A DNA stretch of 56,721 nucleotides from Nocardia ninae NBRC 108245 (GTDB lineage: Bacteria > Actinomycetota > Actinomycetes > Mycobacteriales > Mycobacteriaceae). The DNA lies in NCBI RefSeq assembly GCF_007990755.1, contig NZ_BJXA01000059.1, positions 1 to 56,721 of the forward strand, in the 5' to 3' direction. Shown here piece after piece: positions 33,203-42,822 of this stretch (its first letter is position 1; every line of letters begins with the position of its first letter). A model generated the notes under the pieces. It saw only the letters and a program-made list of their open reading frames with translations. It did no database searches and was not told the origin of the DNA. The translations under genes were made by a program, and so were the position numbers.

Positions 33203-33476
33203 CCACCTCAACGGGCGGCTTCCGACCGTAGATCGATATTTTCCGCAAAAGTGCGGAGAATCCCCTGGACCGTTCGGTGGATTTGTGACGGCGGTCATAG
33301 ATCATCCGTCCCTGGCGGCCGGTGATGCGTTCGGCTCGCCGAAAGTGAACTGCGCCACTCTGGCTGAGTCCACCTCGGTTGGCGCCCGCCTCGCGTCACG
33401 TCGACTTTCGTCTCGCTAATCGCGCGACTTGCCGGACACTGTCCCGCCGGCCGCCTCACTTTGCCCACCAGCCCAG

Positions 33477-33507
33477 TTGACCTGAAGCTCACTTCAGGTA
33501 TCAGACT
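33477..33507 (+). promoter_or_regulatory. MerR-type operator inside a long-spacer promoter
   Basis: ACCTGAAG-CTCA-CTTCAGGT (33480-33499) is a perfect 8-bp-arm repeat. It lies between TTGACC (33477-33482) and CAGACT (33502-33507), whose 19-bp spacing is the hallmark of MerR/SoxR-activated promoters. The next gene starts 8 bp after the -10. No merR gene is in this window. Confidence 0.6.
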
Positions 33508-33514
33508 CTGCGGC

Positions 33515-33916
33515 ATGAGTACCACACCTGTCGACACCGAACTCGACGCGATTCGCACGGTAGTTGCGACCATCCAGCACTCCCAGCAGAACGAACTGGT
33601 CGACGAGTTCGTCGGACTGTTCCGCGAGGACGCCATCTGGACCACCGGCGGCGGCAAGCGACTGTTCGGCCGCGCGGCGATCGCCGAGTTCACCGCCGAG
33701 GTCCTGCCCGGCGCCATGCGCGACGGCACCGCCACCTACGAGATCGAGCACGTCCTGTTCATCCGGCCCGACGTCGCCGCCGTCAAGGTCCACCAGCGCT
33801 ACCTGACCAACGACGGCCAGGTCACCGGCGAAGGTTCCCCGATGTACGTCATGTCCAAAGAGAACGGCCACTGGCTACTAACCGCCAACCAGAACACCGT
33901 CATAGCCGAATCCTGA
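33515..33916 (+). CDS. SnoaL-like/SgcJ-EcaC family protein
   Basis: A 133-residue protein of the NTF2-like fold: IRTVVATIQHSQQNELVDEFVGLFREDAIWTTGGGKRLFGRAAIAEFT is the typical SgcJ/EcaC start, followed by the beta-rich second half ending in GHWLLTANQNTVI. ATG at 33515. Probably binds or modifies a small molecule; exact role unknown. Its promoter carries a MerR-type operator, so it may respond to a redox-active compound, drug or metal. A strong hairpin follows. Confidence 0.85.
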   Translation: MSTTPVDTELDAIRTVVATIQHSQQNELVDEFVGLFREDAIWTTGGGKRLFGRAAIAEFTAEVLPGAMRDGTATYEIEHVLFIRPDVAAVKVHQRYLTNDGQVTGEGSPMYVMSKENGHWLLTANQNTVIAES

Positions 33917-33926
33917 GATCGGTGAG

Positions 33927-33975
33927 GGGGAACTGATGCCGGCATCGCCCGAGTAGCGAACAGCATCAGTTCCCC
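33927..33975 (+). terminator. 13-bp stem-loop after the SnoaL-like gene
   Basis: GGGGAACTGATGC (33927-33939) and GCATCAGTTCCCC (33963-33975) are perfect arms with a 23-nt loop, beginning 10 bp after the stop. Confidence 0.6.
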
Positions 33976-34054
33976 ATGAGCATTCGTCCAAGTCCAATTG
34001 GGTAGCGGGGGAGGCGTCGAGTGTCGGTTGTGGGGCGACCTGCACACTGGAGGG

Positions 34055-35266
34055 GTGAGTTCACCTGCGGCTATCCCTGTCGGCACCGAGACGTCCGGCC
34101 CGGTGCTCGGCGACTTCGGGGGCGGGCCGTTCGGGATATACGTGCATGTGCCGTTCTGCGCGACACGCTGCGGATACTGCGATTTCAACACCTACACCGC
34201 GGGCGAACTCGGGACCTCCGCGTCGCCGCAGTCCTGGCTGGCGGCGCTGCGCGGTGAGTTGGCCACGGCGGCAGAGCAGTTCGCGGCACTGCCGACGGCC
34301 ACGCCCGAGGTGGCGACGATCTTCGTCGGCGGTGGCACCCCGTCCCTGCTGGGTGGCGAGGGACTGGCCGCGGTCCTCGATGCCGTGCGCGACAACTTCA
34401 CCCTCGCCGTGTCCGTCGAGGTGACCACCGAGTCCAACCCCGAATCCACCTCGCCGGAGTTCTTCGACAGGATCCGCGCCGCCGGCTTCACCCGGATCTC
34501 GCTCGGCATGCAGTCCGCCGCCGCGCACGTGCTGAAAGTTCTGGACCGCACCCACACCCCGGGCCGGGCCGTCGCCGCCGCGCGAGAAGCCCGCGCCGCC
34601 GGTTTCGACCACGTCAACCTCGACCTCATCTACGGCACCCCCGGCGAACGCGACAGCGACCTGGACCAGAGCCTCGACGCGGTTCTCGACGCAGGCGTCG
34701 ACCACGTCTCCGCCTACTCGCTGATCGTCGAAGACGGCACCGCGCTGGCCCGCCGCGTGCGCCGCGGCGAACTCCCCGCACCCGACGACGACGTACTCGC
34801 CGCCCGCTACGAACGCATCGACGCTCGCCTCACCGCCGCGGGATTGAGCTGGTACGAGGTGTCCAATTGGGCCGCAAGCGAAGCCGCGGCCTGCCGACAC
34901 AACCTCGGCTACTGGGACGGCGGTGACTGGCTCGGTGCCGGTCCCGGCGCGCACAGCCACGTCGGCGGCGTGCGCTGGTGGAACATCAAACACCCCGCCC
35001 GGTACGCCGACCGCGTCGCCGGCGGCGGCCTGCCCGCCGCGGGGTGGGAAACCCTCACTCCCGACGAGCGCTACACCGAACGCGTCATGCTCGCCGTCCG
35101 CCTCCGCACCGGGTTGCCCCTCGCCGAACTGGACACCGCTGGTGCCGCGGCTGCCGACCGCGTCATCGCGGACGGTCTCGCCACTCGCGCGGGAGACCAT
35201 CTCGTCCTCACCGATGGAGGCAGGTTGTTGGCCGACGGAGTGGTCCGTCAGCTACTTGTCCCGTAG
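34055..35266 (+). CDS. hemW: Heme chaperone HemW (radical SAM, HemN-like)
   Basis: A 403-residue radical SAM protein with the cluster motif CATRCGYC (C35-x3-C39-x2-C42), GGGTPSLL, ESNPEST, RISLGMQS and YSLIVEDGTALARR, all typical of HemW. True coproporphyrinogen dehydrogenase HemN has an extra N-terminal Cys that is absent here, so HemW is the better name. GTG at 34055 directly follows GGAGGG. In M. tuberculosis a homologue sits near nirA/cysH as well. HemW binds heme and delivers it to heme proteins. Confidence 0.9.
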   Translation: MSSPAAIPVGTETSGPVLGDFGGGPFGIYVHVPFCATRCGYCDFNTYTAGELGTSASPQSWLAALRGELATAAEQFAALPTATPEVATIFVGGGTPSLLGGEGLAAVLDAVRDNFTLAVSVEVTTESNPESTSPEFFDRIRAAGFTRISLGMQSAAAHVLKVLDRTHTPGRAVAAAREARAAGFDHVNLDLIYGTPGERDSDLDQSLDAVLDAGVDHVSAYSLIVEDGTALARRVRRGELPAPDDDVLAARYERIDARLTAAGLSWYEVSNWAASEAAACRHNLGYWDGGDWLGAGPGAHSHVGGVRWWNIKHPARYADRVAGGGLPAAGWETLTPDERYTERVMLAVRLRTGLPLAELDTAGAAAADRVIADGLATRAGDHLVLTDGGRLLADGVVRQLLVP

Positions 35267-35278
35267 TCAGGGTCCAGC

Positions 35279-35300
35279 GGTGTCGAGAGGGGTCGACACC
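35279..35300 (+). terminator. Stem-loop after hemW
   Basis: GGTGTCGA (35279-35286) pairs with TCGACACC (35293-35300) around 6 nt, starting 12 bp after the stop. No T-run. Confidence 0.5.
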
Positions 35301-35675
35301 AAGATTTCGCACTCGGCTAGCTTGTCCGGCGTTGCCAGCTGGAAGTGCCGCGCGACTCGTCCCGGCAGTTATGTGACGTAACACTCATCGTGCCTCGATC
35401 TGGATCGAGTGTGCGGCCGCAGGCCCCATCCGCGCCGACAAATCCACCTTCGGCGGCGTTCCGTAGCCTCGGCGGCCCTGCCCGCTCCGGGGCGCTCGCA
35501 AGCGTCCGACCACCTCGGAAGGCGGCGGAATTTGTTCCCCTTCGACGCGCCCCGCCACCTGTCGAATTGTCCGTATCGTGCCGCCCGACAGACCCCGGTC
35601 AGCGAACTGCCGGGTCGGTTCGGCTGTCGCGGAGCGAGCGCGCCTTGTAGGCTTCGATCAACCCCAAGGAGATTC
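35301..35675. other. Intergenic region, no supportable gene
   Basis: About 375 bp. It holds a small CTCGAT/ATCGAG hairpin near 35400 and AAGGAG (35666-35671), the ribosome-binding site of the next gene. No other feature seen. Confidence 0.4.
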
Positions 35676-35885
35676 ATGTCCCCGGCACGACACATCACTC
35701 TCATCCACGAACCGGGCGAATTCGCCGAGGCGCGGGCAAATGAAAAGGCCGAAACTGCGCGACAGAGCGCGGTAGCCGCACGCACCGTTGCCAGCTATTC
35801 ACAGAACGCCGATGATTGCCAATCCCTATTGGCGATGCTCGGCCTGGACGCACTCGCCGGCAAACAAGCCAGGGTCTGCGACTAA
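35676..35885 (+). CDS. Small conserved actinobacterial protein (69 aa)
   Basis: ATG at 35676 with AAGGAG 4 nt upstream; ends TAA. The protein is charged at the start (SPARHITLIHEPGEFAEARANEKAETARQ) and ends with TVASYSQNADDCQSLLAMLGLDAL. That last block (VASYA-x2-A-x-DC-x2-LL-x-MLGL) recurs in short uncharacterised actinobacterial proteins, which supports reality. No function known. The frame extends upstream, but that part lacks a start signal. Confidence 0.7.
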   Translation: MSPARHITLIHEPGEFAEARANEKAETARQSAVAARTVASYSQNADDCQSLLAMLGLDALAGKQARVCD

Positions 35886-36567
35886 CCAAACCTCCCGCCG
35901 GCGAAAGCCATTCGCGGGGTGTCACCCGTACGCGGCGCGGAAGCGCTGGACGACACGCGACGGGTCATCGAAAAACACAGCGCCGCGCGATCATTGCGAT
36001 CGTGCGGTGTCTGGCGTCTGTGTGCGCGGTAGGTCGGACGGACTCCGCTGCTGTGCTGGCGTGTCACCGTGCAGGTGATCGCTTGCAGCTGTGTCGCCGT
36101 GCAAGCGGAACCGACCTGTGCGGCGGGCATCAGGGCAACGCTCGCCCAGCCGTAGGCATCGCTCCGGTTAGCTGAACCGCAGTCGGCACGGGGGCGGACT
36201 CCGCCTGGTTTGCGGCCGCCCTGATATGCCGTGCTGCCCGAAAGATCGATCGGACGTCCAGATGGTTCGGGCCGGCACTGACTGCGGCGCCTGCCGTAGC
36301 TCCGGTTCTGACCACCCCGCCCCGGACCGGCCCTGGGCTCAGGTCGGCTGTGGACCGGCGGCTCGGCGCGGGCCCTCCCTCCTACTCCTGCTCTGGCCTC
36401 GGGCTCGGCTTCGGCGTCGGGTTGCGGCCGCGGCCCCGATATTCGGCGGCGCAAGTCTGCCGCCACGCTCGAAGTGCGAAACCCCGGCTCAGCGGGGCGT
36501 TCGGCGCGGCACTGCTGAGTAAGCGGCGGGAGGGGCGCATAATTGGGGTGATCACGAAGGGGCTGGC
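35886..36567. other. 680-bp region without a supportable gene
   Basis: A 194-codon minus-strand frame (35882-36466) is open but has shadow-like composition (Arg/Pro/Gly) and no start signal, so it is not called. A plus-strand direct repeat GTGTC[AG]CCGTGCA occurs near 36061 and 36091. Another minus frame ending PKPSPRPEQE near 36385 could be the relic of a secreted protein. Confidence 0.4.
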
Positions 36568-37314
36568 GTGGGAACTGATGATGTAAGTGGTTGGGGGCGG
36601 AGTGAATTCGAGATGACCTGTTCGCATACGGACAATTCGGGATCTGTCGACCTGCTGTACGCGGTCCGGCACGGGCAGAGCACTGCGAATGTTGCTCTTG
36701 CCGCCGGCGAACTCATCGAATCCGACGACATGACCATCGAACTGACCGAGTTGGGGGAGCGGCAGGCCGTGGCGGTCGGCCGATGGCTGGTTTCCCTGGA
36801 CCCTGATCAGCTGCCTGACCTGGTGCTTTGCTCGCCGTACCTGCGGGCAGTGCAAACCTGGCAACTCGCCGAACAGGAATTGCGCGCGGCGAACCGGACA
36901 CTCCCGTGCCATCGCATCGATCAGCGGTTGTACGACCGATCCCGTGGCCAGTTGAAACACCTACCGCGGGCCGCTGTGCGCGAGCGCTTCCCTGACGAAC
37001 CCGGGAAAGAAGCTCGCGACCCACTCGGCTACCGCCCGCCCGGCGGCGAGTCGTTCAAGGATGTCGCCGAGCGCCTCCGCGGCGTAGTGTCCGATCTCCG
37101 ATCCGAGCACCGGCATCGCCGCGTGCTGATCGTGGCGCACGACGCCGTCGTACTCTTTCTCCGTCAAATTCTCGAGAACCTCACCGACACAGCAGTTTTG
37201 GCGCTCGCCGAAGAGGGGCTCGCGGGCAACGGCTCGATCACCGGCTGGCAGCGCACCGCCGACGGCTATCAGCTGCTGACCTACGACGAGCGCACCCATC
37301 TACCTGAAACCTGA
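36568..37314 (+). CDS. Histidine phosphatase family protein
   Basis: A 248-residue phosphoglycerate-mutase-like protein with the RHG motif (R34-H35-G36, in YAVRHGQST), SPYLRAVQTWQLAE for the second Arg, and VAHDAVVLFL for the second catalytic His. GTG at 36568 has GAAGGGG 5 nt upstream; ATG at 36613 is possible. Substrate (phosphosugar or other phosphoester) not predictable. Converges with the XRE/TPR regulator. Confidence 0.88.
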   Translation: MGTDDVSGWGRSEFEMTCSHTDNSGSVDLLYAVRHGQSTANVALAAGELIESDDMTIELTELGERQAVAVGRWLVSLDPDQLPDLVLCSPYLRAVQTWQLAEQELRAANRTLPCHRIDQRLYDRSRGQLKHLPRAAVRERFPDEPGKEARDPLGYRPPGGESFKDVAERLRGVVSDLRSEHRHRRVLIVAHDAVVLFLRQILENLTDTAVLALAEEGLAGNGSITGWQRTADGYQLLTYDERTHLPET

Positions 37315-37351
37315 CCCCACCAATTGCCTGCGCGCGCAACATGTCCCACCA

Positions 37352-38629
37352 TCACCGCTCGATGATGTTGTCCCGCACCGCCGGTGGTAGTCCGACCACG
37401 AGCTGCGAGACATTCCTGCGCACCTGACCCACCCGCAGTTCCGGCGGCAGCGACTGCCACACCTGACGGATCTGCTCGCGCGCATGGTCGAGTTCCCCTT
37501 GGCGCGTCCATAACGAGGCCATGTCGAGGTCGAGCAGCGCACGACCGACCTGGTCCTTCTCCGCCATCGGTAACTCGAGCATGCGGTCGCGGATCGCCTC
37601 GGCCGCCCGCCAATCCCCGATCGAACTCAGCGCATGCGATTGATGCCACCGCAGGATGTATTCGGAGGTGCCGAGGTTGTCGTCGGTCGTCGCGGTCTCC
37701 GGCAGGGCGTCGAACATCCGCTCCGCCGCGTTCACCGCCTCCAGCGCGTCCCGGCGCCGCCCGATTCTCGCCTGAATCCCCGCCTCGGCCAGCAACCCGA
37801 ACACACCCGCCGCGGTCGGCGTCCGTCCGCTGGCCGCCTGCGCCGAACGCGCTGCGGCCAATCCTTGATCGAGGGCGTGCCGATAGCACTCGTGGGTGTG
37901 CGCCATGTGCCCGGCCAGCCAGGCCTCGAGCGAAGGGTCGCCGGCATGGCGGGCGGCCCGGCGCGCTTTGGCGAACCACATGAATGTGTCGTGCAGATCG
38001 GCGACGTCGTTCAGTCGAAAAGCGATGAGGCCCGCCAGAATTGCCTCGATGCGGTGCAGCCGCCGGTGCAGATCGGCGGAGTGATCGGTCAGCTTCACAT
38101 GCTGGACCTGAGCCAGGTCGCGCATCCGCGCGGGAATGTATTCCGAAGGGGGAAGGACATATACGAGATAGCCGCTGAGTTCGAGGCTTTCCTCCAGTGC
38201 GCGAACGGTATCCCGCGCGGTGGAGCCGACATGTGAAGCCGGAGCGACGACCAAGCGGCCGGGTAAAGCGGGAGAAGGGGTTTCGTCGTCGGTGTAGTCG
38301 TGTCCGAAACCGAGCCGGTCCGGTCGCGTGCGGTACAACCGGCACAGGGCGTCGAGGAACTGATAGGTCGGCATGTCGAGGCCGGTCTCCCAGCGGGACA
38401 CGCTCTGATGGGACAACCCCCGGCACGACGATCCGTCGGCGCTGACAATCTGCTGTAGTCGCTGCGCGACATCGACGAGTGTGAACCCATGCGCGATGCG
38501 ATGAGCGCGCAACAAGGAAACCCCGCAATGCGATCGCACCGCGTGTACCTGCTCCCACGTCGACCCACCCGCGGCCTCGTATTCGCGTACGACTCGTCTT
38601 CCGCACGCAATGCTGTGCTGCCCACCCAC
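37352..38629 (-). CDS. XRE-family regulator with TPR-like C-terminus
   Basis: A 425-residue protein. HTH at about 30-95 (SLLRAHRIAHGFTLVDVAQRLQQ, LSHQSVSRWETGLDMPTYQFLDALCRLY), then a middle region and a long helical TPR-like half (AWLAGHMAHTHECYRHALDQGLAAARSAQ, AALLDLDMASLWTRQGELDHAREQIRQVW). GTG at 38629 follows GGAG at 5 nt. The layout is that of actinobacterial single-component regulators where the TPR part senses a peptide or small molecule. Target unknown. Confidence 0.8.
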   Translation of the reverse strand: MGGQHSIACGRRVVREYEAAGGSTWEQVHAVRSHCGVSLLRAHRIAHGFTLVDVAQRLQQIVSADGSSCRGLSHQSVSRWETGLDMPTYQFLDALCRLYRTRPDRLGFGHDYTDDETPSPALPGRLVVAPASHVGSTARDTVRALEESLELSGYLVYVLPPSEYIPARMRDLAQVQHVKLTDHSADLHRRLHRIEAILAGLIAFRLNDVADLHDTFMWFAKARRAARHAGDPSLEAWLAGHMAHTHECYRHALDQGLAAARSAQAASGRTPTAAGVFGLLAEAGIQARIGRRRDALEAVNAAERMFDALPETATTDDNLGTSEYILRWHQSHALSSIGDWRAAEAIRDRMLELPMAEKDQVGRALLDLDMASLWTRQGELDHAREQIRQVWQSLPPELRVGQVRRNVSQLVVGLPPAVRDNIIER

Positions 38630-38811
38630 AACATCTCCAGATCATTGGTGTTTCTGATAGTCGGGACACGCGTAGGTATCTGCGACGTCCGCGCTTTCGA
38701 CGGTATCCCTGCCCTACGACTTCGTCCATAAAAGTCGTGGTTCTGCGCGTAAGGCGTGCAAGAGCGGGGCAATCCCTGGCCGCAGGCCCCGGTCAGCGGC
38801 ACGCTGGGGGT

Positions 38812-39105
38812 ATGAAAAAAATCGTCATCGTCGGCAGGGTCCTGGCAAACCCGGAGTGTGCCGCCGACGAGGATGACCACGTGTCATTCGCCCACAAAAT
38901 GGTGCACGTAATGACGCCTATCGCGACTGTGGTGACCGCTCTGGCCACCTTCGTGACCGCGGCCTCGGAAATGAACACCCTGGCCGTGACGGCCCTGGCG
39001 GGAGCCTGGGTGGTGGCAGGTTGGCTGGCTCGCGGCCGCCGCTGTCACTGTCGTGATGATCGAAAGCACGCCCGGCTGCATAATGCGGCAGGGGGTACCG
39101 CCTAG
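38812..39105 (+). CDS. Small membrane protein (97 aa)
   Basis: ATG at 38812 (MKKIVIVGRVLANPECA). Two hydrophobic stretches (about 32-50 and 56-72) around SEMNT, then a basic Cys/His-rich tail (RGRRCHCRDDRKHARLH). No domain recognised. The start has no clear Shine-Dalgarno, so reality is moderately supported by the ordered hydrophobic pattern. Confidence 0.5.
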   Translation: MKKIVIVGRVLANPECAADEDDHVSFAHKMVHVMTPIATVVTALATFVTAASEMNTLAVTALAGAWVVAGWLARGRRCHCRDDRKHARLHNAAGGTA

Positions 39106-39244
39106 TCGAATCCCGCCTGACCGAGGCACACACCGGATACGCGACGCCGTAGCGGGAGTCGTTCAGCCCGTACCGTTGTAGCTGCGGCAAGTCGCGAAAA
39201 AATACCCGGGAGTACGGAACCTGGGTGTCGCTCAAATCGGTAAT

Positions 39245-40396
39245 GTGAGCGATATCAACGGGTCCGAGATCGTACAAAGCAGACATTTCACTGACCTGCG
39301 CGGTATCGGAGCGCTGGTTCTGCTAACCGCGTCATTTGCCATGCTCACCGTGGTGTCGCGCTATCTCGGTGGCGGCTTCACCGCGCCCGAACAGGTCTAT
39401 CTCCGTACGGGTCTGGCGTTCTTCATCGCGATAATCGCATTCAGCCGATGTATCCGCTGGCGCACCGTGCTGCGGATCAGCGCGCGGGAATGGTGCGTGG
39501 TGATCGGACGTACCGTGCTGCTGTACGTAGTCGGCACCACCCTGTTCGCGAAGGCCGCCGGGATGACGGCGGTGAGCGACATTTCGTTCATCGCCGCCTT
39601 GCCGCTGGTCGCGGCCCTCGGGATGCTGCTGCGCAGCGTGCGCGTGTCTGCCGTGCGGATCGTGTTCGTCGGTGGATCCGCCGTGGGTGTCGCGATCCTG
39701 TCGGGATTCGGCGGCAACGCGTCGAGCTCGCTGAACTATGGCAACCTGCTCGCGCTGGTCGCCATGGTGGCGATCTCGCTGAGTTACCTCGGCCGGGATC
39801 TGCACGACGGGACGCTGAACAATCACGAACTCACCGCGCTGACCCTCGGTGTCGGTGCCGTGGGGGTCGCGCTGACCTCGCTGCTGCAAAGAGATGGCCT
39901 GCCGCATGTCCAGGCGAACGCGTCAGCGGTAATGCTTTGGGCCGCAATCGGTATCGGCGGAGTGCTCAGCGTACTGAACGTCTTCCTCATCAACTATTCG
40001 TTCGAACGAGTGGACCCCGTGCTCAGCGGCAACATGCTGACCGTCGAGTGCGTGTGGGGGCTGCTGTTCGGGCTGATCTTCTTCGGTCAGGTGCCCACGT
40101 GGAGCGGGATCATCGGCGGGGGGCTGATCGTGTTGTGCGCGCTGGCGCTGAACATGCTCGATGGGCGCGGCACCGAGACCGTCACCGAGCCCGATGGCGA
40201 CGATCCGGTGACCGCGCAGCAACCGGAGCTCGCGCTGGCCGCGGCCGAGCAGGCGCCGCCGGTGCTCCGGATGTATCTGCCGGAGGGACGCGATCAGCCG
40301 CGCACGGAGCGTGCGGAAGAGCTGGCCGCGAGCCACTCCTGGATCGGGACGTGGGACCCGGCGAGTGGTCAAGGGCAGCGGTCTGTGGCCAGTTGA
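39245..40396 (+). CDS. EamA/DMT-family transporter
   Basis: A 383-residue transporter with GTG start. About ten membrane helices in two five-helix repeats, with the EamA pattern (APEQVYLRTGLAFFIAIIAFSRC in the first, PVLSGNMLTVECVWGLLFGLIFFGQVPTWSGIIGGGLIVLCALALN in the second), then an 80-residue hydrophilic, acidic C-terminal tail with SHSWIGTWDPASGQ. The tail is longer than usual for the family. Substrate unknown. Confidence 0.85.
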   Translation: MSDINGSEIVQSRHFTDLRGIGALVLLTASFAMLTVVSRYLGGGFTAPEQVYLRTGLAFFIAIIAFSRCIRWRTVLRISAREWCVVIGRTVLLYVVGTTLFAKAAGMTAVSDISFIAALPLVAALGMLLRSVRVSAVRIVFVGGSAVGVAILSGFGGNASSSLNYGNLLALVAMVAISLSYLGRDLHDGTLNNHELTALTLGVGAVGVALTSLLQRDGLPHVQANASAVMLWAAIGIGGVLSVLNVFLINYSFERVDPVLSGNMLTVECVWGLLFGLIFFGQVPTWSGIIGGGLIVLCALALNMLDGRGTETVTEPDGDDPVTAQQPELALAAAEQAPPVLRMYLPEGRDQPRTERAEELAASHSWIGTWDPASGQGQRSVAS

Positions 40397-40686
40397 GGAG
40401 GATCCGCGCACAGCGTCGCTCCGGGCTGTCTGGGCACGATTATCGGGAGTTTGTTGCGTCGCAGGCCGCAGGCTTTTCGAGGGCGTCGACACAATTCGCT
40501 TTCACTGGCGACGGAGTTATTTAGCGTCAGCAATATTTCTCTTCGGAAATAGGTTAATCCGTGACTGTTAATTGTGCGCTCATAATTTGCGGCACCTGTG
40601 AACGCATTATTCCGAACGCCGTAATGCGATTTGAAGCGACAGGCATCAATGTGCAGGCGCTCGCAATTGTTACGTCAAGTAGTTGG

Positions 40687-41454
40687 TTACCAGGTGGCTT
40701 CTTCTAGGCGATTCAAGGCCTGGGTTATCCAGGTGGTGAAGTGACTGGTCAGGTCGGTGGGGGTGGTGGGGCGGATGGTGATGTGCGGGCCGCGGATTTC
40801 GGTGTAGCGGCCGTCGTCGGTGATGTCGTGCCACTGCAGGACGTTCCGGGGTTGAGCGAGGGCGTGCAGCGGGGCGGCGATGAGGACGGCGGTGCCGCCA
40901 CCGTCGGCGGGGCGGCCGACGAGGCGTTGGTATTGCTCACGAGGGGTTTGGCGGGCGACGTCTTCGAAGTAGCCGTCGCGGCGCGGTGCGATGTCGTCTG
41001 GGTGGAAGGTGGCCGGCGCGGCGGTGCCTGGCGGGCAGGCGGGGAGGGACTGGACGGTGCGTGCGGCAAGGCTTTCCGGGCGGAACATGCGGACGCGGAT
41101 CGGGCCGTGCTCGGTGGCGGTGCCCGCCTGCATCAGGGTGACGGCGTGATAGGCGTTGCGGGCACCGATGATTCGGTATTCGCGTAGGTCATCTCGGCCG
41201 GTGCTTTTCTTGTGTTTGCTTGTGCCGCCGAGGATTTCGATCCGTATGCCGGACGTGCCCAAGGTGTGCAGCGCTAGCTGGATCTCCTCCAGCTCATCGG
41301 CGGTATAGCGGTCGCGGACTGCGCGGCGATGTGCCGCGAACTCGTCGCGCAATGCGAATCGGCTCGTGTAGCGCAACGGACCGGGGAACCGATCATGGGC
41401 ATCGGAATACCAGAGTGCAGCGAAATCATCTGGTTCCCAAGTCCATTCAGTCAT
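40687..41454 (-). CDS. ESX secretion-associated protein EspG-like
   Basis: A 255-residue protein with the EspG pattern: TWEPDDFAALWY at the N-terminus, central beta-sheet strands, and a tail with TDLTSHFTTWITQALNRLEEATW. EspG proteins are cytosolic chaperones of PE/PPE substrates of type VII secretion. Here it lies 165 bp downstream of a PPE-like gene on the same strand, as expected. No ESX core genes (EccC, EccD) are in the window, so this is an orphan substrate-chaperone island. Confidence 0.85.
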   Translation of the reverse strand: MTEWTWEPDDFAALWYSDAHDRFPGPLRYTSRFALRDEFAAHRRAVRDRYTADELEEIQLALHTLGTSGIRIEILGGTSKHKKSTGRDDLREYRIIGARNAYHAVTLMQAGTATEHGPIRVRMFRPESLAARTVQSLPACPPGTAAPATFHPDDIAPRRDGYFEDVARQTPREQYQRLVGRPADGGGTAVLIAAPLHALAQPRNVLQWHDITDDGRYTEIRGPHITIRPTTPTDLTSHFTTWITQALNRLEEATW

Positions 41455-41619
41455 CTCGGTCCGATCTTCTCCGTGTTCTTTCTGTTCGTGAGTGCCCTCG
41501 ACGGCCGCGCTCGCACCACCGAACTGCGCCCGGCGAGCACCGCCACCGCGAACGGAACATGGCGGCGGCGAAACGCGAGGTTCCGCCGTGCGGTCCCGTT
41601 CGGTGCGGTGTCGTGCGGT

Positions 41620-42822
41620 CTAAGTGGTGTTGTCGCCGCCGATTACGCCGCCGGGGATCGTCCTCGGGAGCTCACCGAGCAGTTCGTCGGTGTTTTCCTG
41701 GGTGATCAGGTAGTCGGGGATCTTGTGTTCGGAGTCGTCCTCGGACTGACCACCGCGCGCGCCCATGCCCGGGGCGCCCATGCCGGGGGCCCCGCTCGCG
41801 CCACGAGTAGCCGCCGAGGCTGCTGCCGCCGGGGTGGACGTGGTGCTCGGAACGGCGGGACTGCCGGAGATACTGCGGCCGGGTTGCGGGGTCTTCGAAC
41901 TAGGCGAACCCGGACTACTGGGGCTGCCCGATCTGCTGGGGCTGCCGGGACTGCTCGGGGAGTACGGCGTCCCGGTGCCCGTCGGCGCGGTCTTCGCCGG
42001 ATCGGTGGAGGTGGGGTTGCTCGGTGTCGGGGTGGTCGTCGGGTTGGTGCCGGCCGGTGTGGTCTGAGTGCCTGCCGGGTTCGTCGAGGCCGGTGTGGTC
42101 TGCTCGGGCTTCCGGTTGTCAGCCAACTTCGGGTCCTGCGTCGACGGTTCGTCCGGCTTGCCATCGCCGTCTTTGCCGCCGGGAACAGTGGAGTTGTTCG
42201 AAGCCGGGTCGGTGGTAGTCGACGTGGGTTGGTTCGGCTGGCCGCCGGTGTCGGTGTTGTATCCGCCTGGCGGAGGTGTGATGTCGACAGCCTTGGTGGG
42301 ACTCGTCGGGGTGGGCAGGACGGGGATCTTGCCGTCGATCTGGCTGAACGGCTGCACGTAGTGCTCGTTCATCGCGACGCGCGCCTTCTGCGTCTCCTCG
42401 GTCTGGTCGCGCTGCAAGTCCCACCGGCGCGGCGGCCACGCCCAGGACGTCCAGGTGACCTCGACGGGATCGGGAATCGCCTTCTTGGTGTTGACGATCG
42501 CGGTCGCCGCGTCGCGCACCCGGGTGTGCAGTTCGGCCAGCGCGGGCGTCAGCGTGTGGGCGTCGGTCGTGTAGGCCTGGATCGAGTTCTTCGAAGCCTC
42601 GGCGGCAGGCCCGGACCACGCTTGGGAGATCGAGTTCTGGATCGAGCGAGCGAAGGTCGCCACGCCCTGCTCCCAGAGTTGGTGCATCTGCCAGTACTTT
42701 TCGGCCTGACCGATCGCGTTGGTGGTATCGAGCGGGTCGAATGCACTTTTGATTTCCGGGTGATCCCAGCTGTCGGTGTGCTCGCCGCCGCCCGGAATCC
42801 GTGGGGATTCGTATCCGGTCAT
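41620..42822 (-). CDS. PPE-like ESX substrate with Pro/Thr/Ser-rich stalk
   Basis: A 400-residue protein. Residues 1-150 are helical with a WSG turn (QAWSGPAAEAS, WXG-type), as in PPE/WXG100-related ESX substrates. Residues 150-350 are low complexity (PTS, GTNP, SPSSPG units), and the end (YLITQENTDELLGELPRTIPGGVIG) is ordered. Its start overlaps the stop of the upstream partner (ATGA at 42819-42822). Probably co-secreted with that partner and handled by EspG. No signal peptide. Confidence 0.8.
   Translation of the reverse strand: MTGYESPRIPGGGEHTDSWDHPEIKSAFDPLDTTNAIGQAEKYWQMHQLWEQGVATFARSIQNSISQAWSGPAAEASKNSIQAYTTDAHTLTPALAELHTRVRDAATAIVNTKKAIPDPVEVTWTSWAWPPRRWDLQRDQTEETQKARVAMNEHYVQPFSQIDGKIPVLPTPTSPTKAVDITPPPGGYNTDTGGQPNQPTSTTTDPASNNSTVPGGKDGDGKPDEPSTQDPKLADNRKPEQTTPASTNPAGTQTTPAGTNPTTTPTPSNPTSTDPAKTAPTGTGTPYSPSSPGSPSRSGSPSSPGSPSSKTPQPGRSISGSPAVPSTTSTPAAAASAATRGASGAPGMGAPGMGARGGQSEDDSEHKIPDYLITQENTDELLGELPRTIPGGVIGGDNTT

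Noticed and set aside
35882-36466. 194-codon minus-strand frame
   Set aside because: Arg/Pro/Gly-rich, no ribosome-binding site, no recognisable fold; kept as region without gene.
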